DNA from: Oehlia diaphana
Lineage: Eukaryota > Glomeromycota > Glomeromycetes > Glomerales > Glomeraceae
Assembly: GCA_003833135.1 (NCBI GenBank)
Contig: QZLH01000104.1
Location: 110,521-174,520 of the forward strand
Direction of reading: 5' to 3'
DNA: 64,000 bases
Below, piece by piece: positions 22,892 through 35,127 of the stretch. A model generated the notes under the pieces. The model saw only the letters and a program-made list of their open reading frames with translations, had not been told where the DNA came from and searched no databases. The translations under genes and the position numbers were made by a program. Every line of letters begins with the position of its first letter. The first letter of the stretch is position 1.

Positions 22892-24890
22892 GATTTTTTT
22901 TTAAAAAAAAAGTTCTATTTTTTTTTTTTTTTCGAAAAAAATTATCAATTTATATTTATAATAATTTACTATCGGAGATGATCCAATTGAAACATTTTGA
23001 TTTTAGGCGCAAAGGAGAAAAAATTCCTGTGAACAAAAGGGTTAGTAAATTATGAAGATCGTTCTTTAATTGTAAAGTAAAAGAAAAGTCAAATAAATTT
23101 GCAAATGATTGTAAATAATAAGAAACAATTAGAAACAATTATGGCATCAATGAAGATCCATTTTTTAAAAACCGACCTATAGTTCAATATGATGTCGATA
23201 ATAGTAATCATTCTAAAAAAGTATTTAAATGAACAAAGAAGAATATGGAAATAAAAGATTTTTTTTCGGATTAAAAATGGATGAAATAGAGATGAACGCA
23301 TAGTTATTTCATTATATTTATTTTGAAAGAAACAAAATTTCCGTATACGAACATTATCTGGTATGTAAACTATATATAATTGATTTTTAATTATTTTATA
23401 AATAATTTTTTATAAAAAAGCGAATAAAAATGAGATGTTAAAGCAAAATGTGAAAGTTATAATAATTAATACATCACTTCATATCGGTATGCTATAGTCC
23501 GTACATGATATGTATGTTTACCATATATTCTATTATTCCATACATTCCATGTGAATTAATCATACCGACCATACATGATTCTTTTAGTAAAAGTATTGTT
23601 ATTATTGATTTGCTATTCCCCTATATTTAATAATAAACTCTTATCCAATTTTTGTGGAATAAATATAGTAAAATTAAGACGAAAAGGAGTTTATATGGAA
23701 TATTTTCGTAATTTATAATTAGCCATTGAAATGTTGTATTTACTCGCATTTTTTTCAAATATCTTATTGGTGATATTTTTTCTTAAAGATCGAATCATTT
23801 TAAACTTTATCATTTTATGCCCATTTTAAAAAATCCCATTAATCAAAGAAAGGTAGATAACCGAGGTATCCTGACTTTTCGTCAAAGTCATTTCGCCGAA
23901 AATTTCAAATCTATGATATTTACGAAAATTTTTTATTATTAATAATGTTTATTTCGATTTATAGTTTAAAGAAAACATTTATTTGATCGTAAAAACTAAA
24001 AAAATATAAACACTATCCCTTTGTTTGTAACGCAGGCATATTTGCCAGCTAATTTTTTCGAACTTAAAAATTATTATATAACTAGTGTACTAAGTATATT
24101 TTTCATTATAATTATTTGTAGCAACCAATCTTGATAAATAATTATATTTATAATAATAAATCAATGACAACGAAAATTACCAATTAAAGAAAAAAGTTTT
24201 TTTTTTAAACAAACATATTAACATATTGAAACAATTTTTCTAATTGGTTACAACTATTTACAAAATAACGGACCACCTAATTCGTATGAAATTTTCATAC
24301 CATACGCAGTCATACACGAATTGCATTTGAAAAATTCCGCAGTCGCTGTAAGTTCCATTTTTTATATTTTTAAAATTTTGATGCAAAGGTTTTTTTTAAC
24401 GCACCCAAATAGATAGAATTTTTTATTTTTATAACAAATATGAAACAAAATAAATTATTTTTGTACAAATTTACAACAAATGCGAAAAAATGAATTATAA
24501 TATATCTATCGACTTGCTTTTTTTACTTTGTTTTCCCTTTCATATTACAGTATTGTATCATTTCCATCGTAATAAGCCCCGAACTTCGTAACGGTCACCA
24601 TTTCCCTAGTAAATACAACTTATACAAGCAATTAAAGATGTTTTCTTTTTACTACCATAAGTATACCATAAGTTTAAAATAATAATAGTTCATAAAATCT
24701 GTTCTTATCAAGCATACTTGTAATCATGTTTCTAAGACTTTTTAAAGGAAAATACTATACATTATAGTAGGTAAAAATTCTTGCAATTCAATCTGATAAC
24801 TGGAATCTATAAAAATCATTAATTTTGTCCTTAATGTGCTACTAAAACTAAGAGTTTAAATCGTTTTCCCAGAGTCTGTTTTTAGGGATT
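22892..24890. other. Gene-poor AT-rich DNA
   Basis: No supported gene. Short minus frames at 22956-23138 and 23089-23301 are unrecognised. An imperfect hairpin (CGTATGAAATTTTCATAC) lies near 24283-24300. Confidence 0.45.
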
Positions 24891-25085
24891 TTATTTTTGT
24901 ATCATCCAATGATAATTCCCAAAGCATTTTTCCAAAACTTTCAATTTTACAATCAGTAAACCAACTCTTTCTGTAGGATTAAATGAATTTAATGCCATGA
25001 TTTTGTTCACAATCATATAAAAAAATGTACTAGGCGCATGAGACAGTTGTATCAATAGTAATATTTTTTGACTTAGTTCATTCAT
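24875..25085 (-). pseudogene. Fragment of a kinase C-lobe (Sel1-kinase family relic)
   Basis: On the minus strand one frame reads TDCKIESFGKMLWELSLDD, matching the subdomain IX region (E-I-x-S-F-G-M-L-L-W-E-L) seen in the kinase-like gene at 20670-22891. An adjacent frame upstream reads HAPSTFFYMIVNKIMALNSF, roughly where the APE segment should be. The two are out of frame and nothing else of a kinase is present, so this is decayed debris, probably of the same family. Confidence 0.35.
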
Positions 25086-26226
25086 ATTAATGTTATTATT
25101 TTAAAAGTCAGTTGATAAGCGTAAATAAAAGTTCCCATTAGCTGGTTCATATTTTGCTTCCCAATTTCTTGACAAAATGTAGTCTGGCCCCTGAAACGGG
25201 AATCTAGTGATTAGCATTTTCCTTTAAATACAGCATATAGAATTAAAGCCATCATCAAAGACGCCATATAAAGAAAAGAAAGTTGGTAGTACTTCTAGTT
25301 GTATTTAGTTGGTATAATATTCGATTGAAAAAAAGTTTGGGAATTGTAAAATGCTTAATTATAAGGAAGGTACATAGCCAATTCTTCAAAATTCGGGCAA
25401 GTTCTATAGTAAGATGGCACATAACGGAGGTGAGACGAACGCTCTTCTTCTTCCTCGTATAGTCGGGGAATAGGCGAATAGCACACTTACTATGCTTTGT
25501 TATTGTTTAGAATGTGTAAAATATCAACCTTTAATAATGATAGCTTCAATGAAAGGGGAAATACTCTCGCTTTTAGTGATAAATTGTCTATCAAAATAGT
25601 AAAATCGTCTCACGTAACCATAGTTTGGGGTTTCCAGTTTTCTGAAATATAATAAAAAAAAAAAATTATTAAGGTGCTTTATTATTAATAAGAGACAAAA
25701 TATTTTCTTACCTCTATGCCGAACTTTGCTTAAAATGTCTTTTACAATGAGAAGTTTGCGATTTTTTCACTATCAAACCAAGTATGAATTGAAGATAATG
25801 ATAAAATGATTCAATAAATCAATATTATTTCTAAAAATGCTTCTTACAGAAATCCCGTTTAGAATTTCTATCATTTCGTTTGGTGAGTTATTAACTTTTG
25901 TAAAATTGATGTTCAGAGATCCATTAGATGTTTTAATATTAAATACTTTTTTAATAGTTCATATATTTTTTAAGGAAACAATCATATAATTTGTATAGTA
26001 TGAAAACAAGGTTATTACGAATACTCCTTACGATAAATTACCTTTCACATGAAATATCAGTATTATGATATTTATAGGGTAATAAATATCAAAATCAAAA
26101 ATGGTTAAAAATGAGAAAAATTTCTTTTTCGCTCTATATATTTCTTCCCACATATATCACCTACATATATATATATTTCGCGTCTTCGTTGAATTATTAT
26201 TTCTATTAATGTTGGCTTATACATGG

Positions 26227-26327
26227 GGCGTAATTATTCCAGTTAATTCGGCATTTAAGCGGCGTAATATGAAATTTATTACGCCAAATTTTTTGTTCAA
26301 AGATTCATATTAAAATAGTATTACGCC
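26227..26327. repeat. Nested inverted repeat of GGCGTAAT
   Basis: GGCGTAAT occurs at 26227-26234 and 26261-26268, and its complement ATTACGCC at 26278-26285 and 26320-26327. The inner pair would form a hairpin with a 9-base loop and the outer pair could enclose it. This looks like a small palindromic element or MITE remnant. Confidence 0.6.
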
Positions 26328-26537
26328 AGTATTACACCCGGTTGTAATGTTGATGTACCGTAATATATAAATATATTTTTTTCTTTATTGGTATTAGAAT
26401 AACTACCAAAACGTAATTAATCCCAATGTCAACGTAAATACATACATCGTGTCAATAAAGTACCTATCTAAAAAAATTGATCTATACTACAAAAACATAC
26501 CTAACTTATTACAGTATAAAAGACTACTCTATAGAAA

Positions 26538-26835
26538 CTACTCACTATCACTATCATCCCTAGCACCCTGAGTTTGCGCAATACGTTTTTTATTTACATT
26601 CAATAAATCACTATCCGTCTCAATTTTTACCTTTCTTTGCCTTTTGAACTTTCTGCATTACCCACTAATATCTTTAATTCTATCACAAAAAACCGCATTC
26701 AATTTGTTAAAATCTTCCACCATATCCGTTTTCTGAACCTTCGAACCCGTTGCTTCGAAAAATTGTTCGTCCCCCGAAGAAGAATTAGCATTGTTTGTTG
26801 GCGTCTTCCGAGTCCTCCGATCCTTGAAAAGACCG
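26538..26835 (-). pseudogene. C-terminal relic of an unknown acidic/basic protein
   Basis: A minus-strand frame reads KDRRTRKTPTNNANSSSGDE, then KTDMVEDFNKLNAVFCDRIK, meets a TAA, and resumes after it as KFKRQRKVKIETDSDLLN to a final DSDSE stop at 26538-26540. The stop may be a mutation or part of a very short intron-like stretch. The composition is protein-like and unlike the AT-rich surroundings. The family is not recognised; it could be the tail of a transposon-encoded protein (inference). Confidence 0.3.
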
Positions 26836-26889
26836 TTCTATGTGCCGTAATATTTCGATATGGCTTGAACCTAATTCTCCCCCACGTAT

Positions 26890-27055
26890 AGTGTTATACA
26901 ATTGGACATTTGTTGACCAATTGGATGTATGTCCAGTTGTTCAATTATTATTTGATTTGGGCAATGTGAACATTATCCAATTGGATTTGGACATACGTTC
27001 AATTGTCCGATTGGATATCCGATGTTCAATTACATGAATTGAACATCCAATACAG
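26890..27055. repeat. Patch of CCAATTGGA palindromic repeats
   Basis: Variants of (C)CAATTGGA(C) occur repeatedly, with GTATGTCCA and its complement TGGACATAC facing each other, and GATGTTCAATT against AATTGAACATC at the end. The whole patch can fold on itself. Related CCAATTGG units occur in the foldback element at 5336-5815. Confidence 0.5.
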
Positions 27056-28349
27056 GTTTCAATGACATAATTATTGATACATGATTACGTGATACAAAAT
27101 CAATATACTGTACTAATTCTGCTTGTTACCCAGATGTATACCGTCAAAGTAATATTTATTAATAGTGTTTATTAAACGAACGAAAAATAAAAACCTATTT
27201 TAGAAGTAAATAAAATTTGTTTACAATTACAGTGTATTTAACTTTTTAAAGGTAACTCTTAATTTTTTTGGAGTGACATAGTCTAACCTCTAAAGTGACA
27301 ATGGTTTCTGTATGACTCGAGAATGGAGATGAAACCAGTAAGTGATTGTAGTCTTGATCAAAATTATATCTAAACTAACCTAAAATTTTTTATTAATTTT
27401 ATTATGAGTATTTGTTAGACATTAGAATGAATGTATCAATGAAATGGAATCGAGTTTTAACAATTTACTTTTTCTAAATCTAAATAAATTCTTTTATATA
27501 TACCGTTAACTTTTATTATCAATTAGCCTACAAGTTTACGGTTATTGATTACGTCAAGAATGGCATTGTAAAGACGAGCCTAAATGTAACGATATATGGT
27601 GAATAGCGATGTAGTACGGAAACAGAATGTTCGGAAACAGCCCCTTGAAATAATACATATATTTCATTTTCGATGATCCAAATTACGAATCATGTGTCAA
27701 TACTGTCAATACTCAATAAGCATGAGAATATTTTCTTGTATTTGCGCTGTATCAACGGTAAATGCGATTAAAAAAGTCGATAAATGATTTATTTAAATAC
27801 AAATCATTTATTTCTCATTTTAGATTTTAGATTTGACCAACGCTGTCAATAATAACGATAAAATCATAAGGATTAACGTTTTATTTGAAATCGTTACTTG
27901 AAATTTAATGCGTTTTGTTAAAAACAAATCGCAAAATACGGCGATATATTCATTCTAGAACATATATTTGCGCGAAATTGAAAAAATTTCGGAATATCAA
28001 TTTAATTCCCGGTAAATTTAATAACCGAATTTTATGAAGTACAGAATTTTTCCTAGACCTAAAACTCATTAAACAAACAACAGTTGTGACACGATATTAC
28101 AAAAGTGATGATCCGAACTGCAAATAAACTATGTTACGCGAGCTCTTTCATCGTGGCTTATTTTATTTTTTGATAATTTGTTTATATTTTGTACTCCATT
28201 TTACGCATATAATGATTCTATTAAATTATTTAACAAACAATCTTTTTGCTTATAAACACTCTTTTTTAAAATATTTTCATATTTTATATAAAAATAAATT
28301 TCCATTCGGAAATTTAATATTTTGATTACATTTTTAAATAATTTAAGAC

Positions 28350-29730
28350 ATGGAAAAATTTATTAAAAGACAATCATGGCGCAGTAAAGAAAATGAAAAA
28401 ATTCAAAAATTGGAAAATTTTATGAAAATTCCTCATGAAATTATGTTAATTATTATGAACTTTCTTGATGGTATTACATTATTAAATTTATCAATGGTAC
28501 GTAATTTATTACTTTTATTTAATAAAGAGTTTTTTTTAAAAAAAAAATATTTTCTTTTTGAAAAAATAATTTTTTTGAAAAATTTAGGTAAATAAAAAGT
28601 TGAGATATCATACACAGGATAATTTACTTTGGTTAGAAGTTTGTTTACGAGAGTATCCTGTAAATATGATGAATATTGTTAAAGATAAAAGGAGAACTCC
28701 CCTTATACATAATTATAAATGGTTAGATATTTGGAAAGAATTTGGTAAAAATATCAAAATTTTTTAAAGAATATTTAAATACTTTTATTTTTATAATTTT
28801 TCCTTTATTATTATTAATTATTATTCTTTTTAGATCGGAAAAATTATACATATGTTTTCACTGAGAAAGAAAATTTTGCTATTCCACATCGTTGGTACGA
28901 ATCAACCAGGTAAATAATATATTTTAATCGACCGAATTTAATTTTTTTTAATTCTATTTATATTTATTTTTTTTTATTTTTTTTATAGTGATAAAAATCA
29001 TCCAAAAACAATAAAGACAAATCATGAGTTCTTCGAGGTAAAGAAGATTTTACATGGGAGTGTGAATAAAAAACTATCCAAAATTTCTGTATCAACCCTT
29101 GCTAATTTCAACCACTTTATTATTTATATAATAGTTGTTTGCAGTTTTTGTATCAATTTATCCAGGAACCTATGAATTAATTTGGGAAATGAAAATTGGT
29201 AAAATTCACGAAGGTTGTAATTTTAAATTTAATACTAAAGTAGTAGATCATGTAAGTTTAATTCCATTGAATTTTTCAAAATTATCAAAATTATCATTTC
29301 TTTTTTTTACTAAATCCTTTTTTAAAAATGTATTACAGAATTGGAATAAAATTCTAAAAACATATTCATATAAACCAAACCCTGAAGAATTTAAAGGAAT
29401 GTCAAATAAAGGATGGTGTAATTTTAAGGTACCAAATAAAATTGTAATAGAGCATGAACAACATGTTAAAACTGAATTTAGAAGATATACTACACTCGAA
29501 GAAAATGAAGGTTCTTTATGGTTTGAATCATTAGTAAGTTTGAACTTTGTAAAAATTATAATTAATAATGAAAAGATTTTGTTTATTAATTATTATCTTT
29601 TTTTTTTGCATCATAGGAATTATATTGCGTACATTTACAAAGATGTACAAATGACGGTTTAGATTCTTCAAAAAATAATCAAACATTATCAAAAAGTATT
29701 AAAAGATTAACTAAAATATTTAGTTATTAG
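28350..29730 (+). CDS. F-box protein with PP2-like C-terminal domain (copy A)
   Basis: Seven exons: 28350-28496, 28588-28744, 28834-28909, 28989-29037, 29135-29251, 29339-29533, 29617-29730; 855 nt, 284 residues. The F-box lies at about residues 27-70 (KIPHEIMLIIMNFLDGITLL, then NKKLRYHTQDNLLWLEVCL) and would bind Skp1 in an SCF ubiquitin ligase. The C-terminal half (PGTYELIWEMKI, then NKGWCNFKVPNKIVIEHEQ and SLWFESLELYCVHLQRC) follows the pattern of the PP2/Nictaba-like domain that in plant F-box proteins binds glycans; this domain call is inferred from wording. The gene faces a paralog at 30147-31557, with 3' ends 416 bp apart and all six introns at matching positions. The fifth intron (87 bp) is in frame without a stop. 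The substrate is unknown. Confidence 0.82.
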
Positions 29731-30146
29731 AAAATTTATACATTTTTTTTTTTTAGAGTATTTACATTAATTATAGAGTATATTGTAATTTAATTTTATT
29801 TAACATGTATATTTTATTTATTTATTTATTTATTTTTATTATTTTTTGTTTTTTGTTTATAAATGGTAATATTTGGTTAATGCCGGGATTAAATAGATTG
29901 TTATGATAGAATGATAGAATCTTTTATTTTTATTTTTTAATACCTATAATTAAGTAAATACGCATATAACTTAAACTTATATCTAACTTAATAATTTATA
30001 TCCTAAAAGTTTTATTTTTTTTTTTAGAAAAAAATCTTTTTTTCTTAATCTTTCTAATCTTAAAAGAATGTAATATTTTTTTTTTTTTTAATTTTTAAAA
30101 ATTTCTATATTTTTCGAACTTAAAATCTATATTATAAAATTTATAA
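29731..30146. other. Shared 3' spacer of two convergent F-box genes
   Basis: 416 bp of AT-rich sequence with an ATTT run near 29815 and long T tracts; no gene seen. Confidence 0.6.
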
Positions 30147-31557
30147 TTATCTATGTAATAATCTATTAATAAAATGATTTTTATATCGTCTTTTTTTACA
30201 TTTTGTTTCATTTTTATTTTTATATCTTTTCAAATATACACAATATAATGCCTAAAAGATATAAAAAAAAATTATTGATAAATATAACATGTTACGATTT
30301 AAAAAATAACTTTAACGTTAATTAAAATAAAATACTAACCATTGGGGCAGGCCAATCTTGTGGATTACTATAACACATTTTAGCATGTCCAATAAATTTG
30401 GCAGATATAATTTGATTTTGTCCAATTGTAATTCTTTTAGGTATTCTATATGTGAACCATCCTCTATCAGATATTATTTTAAAAGCTTCCGGTGATGGAG
30501 TGTCTGAATATTCTTTTATGGTAGTAAAATCACAATTCTGCAATGTAACAAAATTAAGAGATTAGAATTGAAGAATTGTGATTTAAGTAAAAAATGATAT
30601 AATAATTAATTACATTGTGGAAAATTTTTGTTATAAATTGAAATCTTTGAGCTCTCAGTAAATTATAAATATTCATTTCCCATAAAATTTCATAAATTCC
30701 TGGTGAAATAGATTCAAACCTAATATCCATCTATATATATAAAAAAAATTAAATAATAATAATTAGCATATTATTCATTTTTATATTTCTAACAAAAATT
30801 AAAAAAGAAACATACATCAAACGATTCTTGAATTGCTCTTACTATATTGGGGTGTTTACGGTCACTAAAAAAAATTTAATATTTTTAAAATAAAATCTTT
30901 TAAATGATAAAAAATGACAAAAAAAAAAACCAAGGATTACATATTTATGTCCGAGAATTGACCAGATTTTGGTCTCCATCCGTAACTTATTAATTTAGAT
31001 GATTCAATTTTTTCAGCGAATATAATTTTATGGCGGTACCAATCTAACGAAAAAATGAAAAATTAAAATCAAAAGTTAAAATAAAAAGTGAATTAAAAAA
31101 ATTGAATTATAAGTAAGTTAAATAAGTTAAATAAGTTCGTATAATACTTACATAATTCTTTAAATTTCTTCATCCAATCTTTTGTTTGTAATTTATTAGA
31201 TAAGTCGGCAGGAAAATATTCTAAACATATTTTATACCATAAAAAATTATCTTTCGTATGATATCTCAATTTTCTATTTACCTATTTATATCAAAAAATA
31301 TGTATATGTATATGTATATCCACATATATATTTTTATACAAATAATATTTATTATAAAAAAACATCTTTTGAAATATTTTTTTTTTTTGATCACTTACTC
31401 TAGACAAAGCAGCAACATCATGAGCATCATAATCCAAATATTCAATTATTATTAATATTATCTCATGTGGTATATTTGTGAAAACGTCAATGTATTGCTT
31501 TGTTTTCTGTTTATTCTTACTGCGCCATCGTACAACTGAATTCACAAATTTTCGCAT
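30147..31557 (-). CDS. F-box protein with PP2-like C-terminal domain (copy B)
   Basis: Seven exons (high to low): 31557-31399, 31281-31152, 31043-30941, 30864-30816, 30730-30614, 30537-30340, 30251-30147; 861 nt, 286 residues. The F-box reads NIPHEIILIIIEYLDYDA then NRKLRYHTKDNFLWYKICL. The C-terminal half has PGIYEILWEMNI, SDRGWFTYRIPKRITIGQ and ALYCVYLKRY, matching copy A block by block. Exons 4 and 5 have the same lengths as in copy A (49 and 117 nt). Reading through the last donor would stop after five codons, but splicing to 30251 restores the conserved LYCVYLKR end, so the spliced form is chosen. It probably acts as an SCF adaptor, perhaps for glycosylated or otherwise modified targets (inference). 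Divergence from copy A is considerable, so the inverted duplication is not recent. Confidence 0.82.
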
Positions 31558-32834
31558 TTGGATCCGGTAAAAGAAAAGAGAGTGAGATCAGGCGGGAAAA
31601 TTTCGCCAGGAAATTCTTGAAATTTTTATTGCCGAATTTTCTATTAAAAAATGTAACTATTTGTAAGTTGGGTGAAGAAAAAATCAATAACGAAAATTTT
31701 TATAGTAGTGGTATGGAGCGAGGTCTATAAAGAATTGAGTACAAAATATAAATAATTTGTTGTATTTATTTAGAATTTAATCGACACATACATAAATTAC
31801 TTGGGGAGTGCCTTGGGGGGGGCGAATACAATCAATCATGCCATTCCACTAAGGGTTACACTGCATATTAATTTATAGTGATGAATAGGGATGGGTGACA
31901 AATAGAATTCACTACTACTCCCAGTTCTCCGTCTCCATAAAATGCGGAGAGTGTGACATGAGTGGCGAATTTTGTGCAATGTTGGGATTTGCTTTACTTA
32001 GTCGTACAAATAAAAATTATTGGTAAAGAGCTAACCCCTTATAAAAAAAAAATGTTACTGCTAATTGGAAAATTCCCGTAAGTTAACCAAATATCGGTAA
32101 AGATTCGACTAAATAATTTGTAATCATCTTTATATTAAGAATTTCTAAATTAAATTGATTTTGTTTTCTTACTACAATCGTTGATATTTATTAAGGGATG
32201 ATAATTTACTCGGAGAAAAACCAGCCATAAATGGGAGAGAATAATCGTAAGGTTTATAAAAAAAAAAAAAAAAAAAAAAATTTTTTTATCAACCGGATTT
32301 TGACGATTTTACCAATTTTAGTAAAAAAAAAAATATTTTTCCGTCCCCGAGTGAATTTTCCAATTTCGATGGAACATTGATTCTTTAATATATCCATAAA
32401 TATTCAATTCATAAGAGGATGAAAATTAACTTATTCTATACATAGGGCGTAAAGGATATATTTAGTTATTGACTTATCTATTTTTCATAGTAATTTATTG
32501 AGGATCGTGAATTGTTGATCCGAACCCGTCCGGAACTTATTACACGTGAAGAATTACAAATCAAATTTCAGGTCGGAAAAAAACGGTTATAATTCTTTAG
32601 TACGACTGGATCGTTTATTATTTATTTCTTTCTATATAAAAAAAAAACTATTTACTATTCTAATAGTTAAATTAAGTTCATGGCTTATGTCGTGTCACAT
32701 AACATGATCTTATCTTGATTACACTAGTAAAATGGGTTGGTTTTGTTATTGTACATGGTAACAAATTTTTTTTTCATTTTTTCTTTTTGTTTCTAAGCAA
32801 TTCTTTTCCTTTGTAAAAAAATTTTTTTTTCATA
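31558..32834. other. Intergenic region upstream of two divergent genes
   Basis: It contains the 5' regions of the F-box copy B (minus) and the BTB gene (plus). A plus frame at 31500-31730 starts inside copy B and has no domain. A homopolymer block (A then T) lies at about 32258-32287. No control site could be assigned. Confidence 0.5.
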
Positions 32835-34074
32835 ATGAGATTGAATGCAAAATTATGGCAAAGTGTAGCTAAAAATTATGCTAAACTTCTTGAAGAAGAA
32901 GATTCTTGTGATGTATCTATTACTGTCGGAAGTGGAGATGATATAAAAACATTTAATGTACACTCATTAATATTACGAACTCAAACACCTTACTTTCACA
33001 CTGCTTTTTCAGCCCAGTGGGGAAAAAAGAAGGGTGATAAAATAGTTTTGTCTAAACCAAATGTTACACCAGCGATATTTGAAGATATTCTCAAGTAAAT
33101 AAAAAATGAAAAAACGAAGAATTTTATTATTTATTTATTTATTTATTTTTTTTTTTTAAAAAAAAATAAGAAATAAAAAAATAAAAAAATAAAAATAAAA
33201 AAAGATTTAATTTAAAATAAAAAATTTTTTTTTTATCTTTTTTTTTTTAGGTTCATATATTCCAGTGAATTAAAATTGGATAACAAAGATGTTCAACATT
33301 TACTTGGGCTTTTGTCAGCATCTGATGAATTAATTCTTCCGGTACTTTCTGATCATGTTCAAAAATATCTTGCAATAAATCAAGCATCATGGATAAAAGA
33401 ACATCCGTTAGAAACGTTAAATGCAGCGTTTCAACATGAATCTTGGAAAGAATTACAAAATTGTTGTGTATCAACTATATGTAAAAATCCTTGGATGTTA
33501 TTTGAGACTCCTAATTTTTATCATTTGGATGAATCAATTCTTTTGTATATAATTAAAAAAGATGAATTACAAATGGAAGAATCAGATATTTGGTATCATA
33601 TACTTACTTGGGGAATTATGCAACATGCAGACTTACCTGACGATCTTAATGATTATACAAATGAGGATTTTAATAATTTGAAAAAAACTTTATCAAAATT
33701 TTTACCTGTAATCCGATTTTTTAATATGTCATTGGAAGATTTTGATACAAAAGTTTCCCCTTACAGAAAAATATTTCCTGATGAATTATATGAAGATATT
33801 CTTTGGCATTTCTTAAAACCTGATCGTCCAAAAAAATATATTTCCTCTATACTTCCAAAAAGGCATCACCCTTACGCTAACAGTAAATTTATCAAAAGTA
33901 AATTATTGATTTTGCTTATATTGAAAAAAAAAAGAATATATATATATATTTGTGTGTGTATTTTTTAATGAAAAAAGAAATTATTAATTTTTTAATTAAT
34001 TCATTTTAGCAAATTATGCAAAAATTACGGCATATAAAACTTCTTATTCAAAATATGGTACGATAATTGTTTAG
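32835..34074 (+). CDS. BTB-BACK domain protein without TLDc domain
   Basis: Exons 32835-33094, 33251-33897 and 34010-34074 give 972 nt, 323 residues. The BTB domain occupies about residues 10-95 (CDVSITVGSGDDIKTFNVHS, then LILRTQTPYFHTAFS); such domains dimerise and bind CUL3. BACK follows at about 100-250 (KLDNKDVQHLLGLLSASDEL, LQMEESDIWYHILTWGI, VIRFFNMSLEDF). Relatives at 44093-45637 and 53335-54926 continue into a TLDc domain. This one instead ends, after a short basic linker, in a 65-nt exon giving NYAKITAYKTSYSKYG. Without the last splice the frame runs into a low-complexity Lys/Ile tail to 33968, which is less likely. Either way the TLDc part is absent, so the gene is 3'-truncated or a natural short form. 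It is a probable substrate adaptor (inference). Confidence 0.82.
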
Positions 34075-35127
34075 GAATTATTATTATAATAATTTCTCTT
34101 TATTAAATGTTTTATCATTAACTCGGAATATTTTCAATTATTCCTTAGCTACAAAACCAGATGCATTCAAAAGGGTTATGATTGGACCATAATCTTGATT
34201 TCTGTTTTGGTTTTTAACGGTGAGTCTCTTAATTTACCGCTTTTATTTGCAATTTTTCAATTACTAATTTACCCAAAATAAAGTTGGATTTGGGACAATG
34301 ACTTTGCTAAATATCTTGTTAAAAGTCAAATAACAAGATTAGTTAAGATCATTCTATTTTTTTAAGGTATGATTTATTACAAATTCCATAGATAAGAAAT
34401 TTTAGTTAAAAATGAAATTCTGTCATGTCTAATAATCACAACGATTTTTTTTTATTTAAATATCAAATTTCTTTATAGGAGAAAAATACATATACATATG
34501 TATAAAGATCGGAACTATTTCAAATTTGGTCACGTGACCACTCGTGTATAGACATTATTCCATTATATAAGTTATCAAGATTATTCGACGACAGATTTAA
34601 TACACATTTTTTTTTACGCACATTTTAATAATAATATGAAAAATGATGTTGGGTTATATAGATAAAATTGAAAAAAGTAATAAGCTGCGCAGTTTCTTCA
34701 CATACAGTTTTTTTTTTAAATATGTATGAATATAAAAAGAAAAAAGGTGTTAATAAAGAATTTTCAATATAGTTTGATTCTAAAAAGTAGTTTTGATGGG
34801 TCCGGAGATGCATTTCCGAGATAGCATTTTATGTATATTTTTATTGGATTTTGATAAAATCGGCGGTCAGCTGAAATCTTGTGATCATCATAGTTTTTTG
34901 TTGTGGAACACATGCGTCTATAAATAAATAAAAAGAATTGTTTTCGTAAAGTTTTTCTTCACTTTTCACTTTTTATCGTTTTATTATATAATTTAATAAA
35001 TTATTTGCAATTGATAAGTCAATTTGCACATTCTTAGTTAACTAATTTAAATTTGTCTTTTACTCTTACTTTTTTTTTCATTTATAATAGTACAGTACAT
35101 TTTTAAATTTGAACTAAAAAAAAAAAA
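34075..35127. other. Intergenic region upstream of IML1
   Basis: No gene supported. I looked for TLDc remains after the truncated BTB gene and found none I could defend. AT-rich with T and A tracts; the IML1 start is preceded by an A12 run. Confidence 0.5.

Larger units (their letters stand above)
25086..28349. other. Gene-poor region with decayed exons and inverted-repeat elements
   Basis: No intact gene. On the minus strand exon-like pieces occur near 25540-25640 (KLETPNYGYVRRFYYFD in one frame) and 25835-25925 (NNSPNEMIEILNGIS before a GTAAGA donor), with a 3' splice signal between; they do not join into a readable gene. Two inverted-repeat patches and a minus-strand relic are listed separately. 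27060-28349 holds nothing I can identify. Confidence 0.4.

Noticed and set aside
25540..25930. Minus-strand multi-exon gene
   Set aside because: Splice-like signals and protein-like pieces exist, but frames conflict and stops interrupt every join, so only debris can be claimed.
34140..34330. Possible TLDc continuation of the BTB-BACK gene
   Set aside because: The frames here do not match the LLLRGS or GEILGGYNP blocks of the TLDc domain and contain stops.
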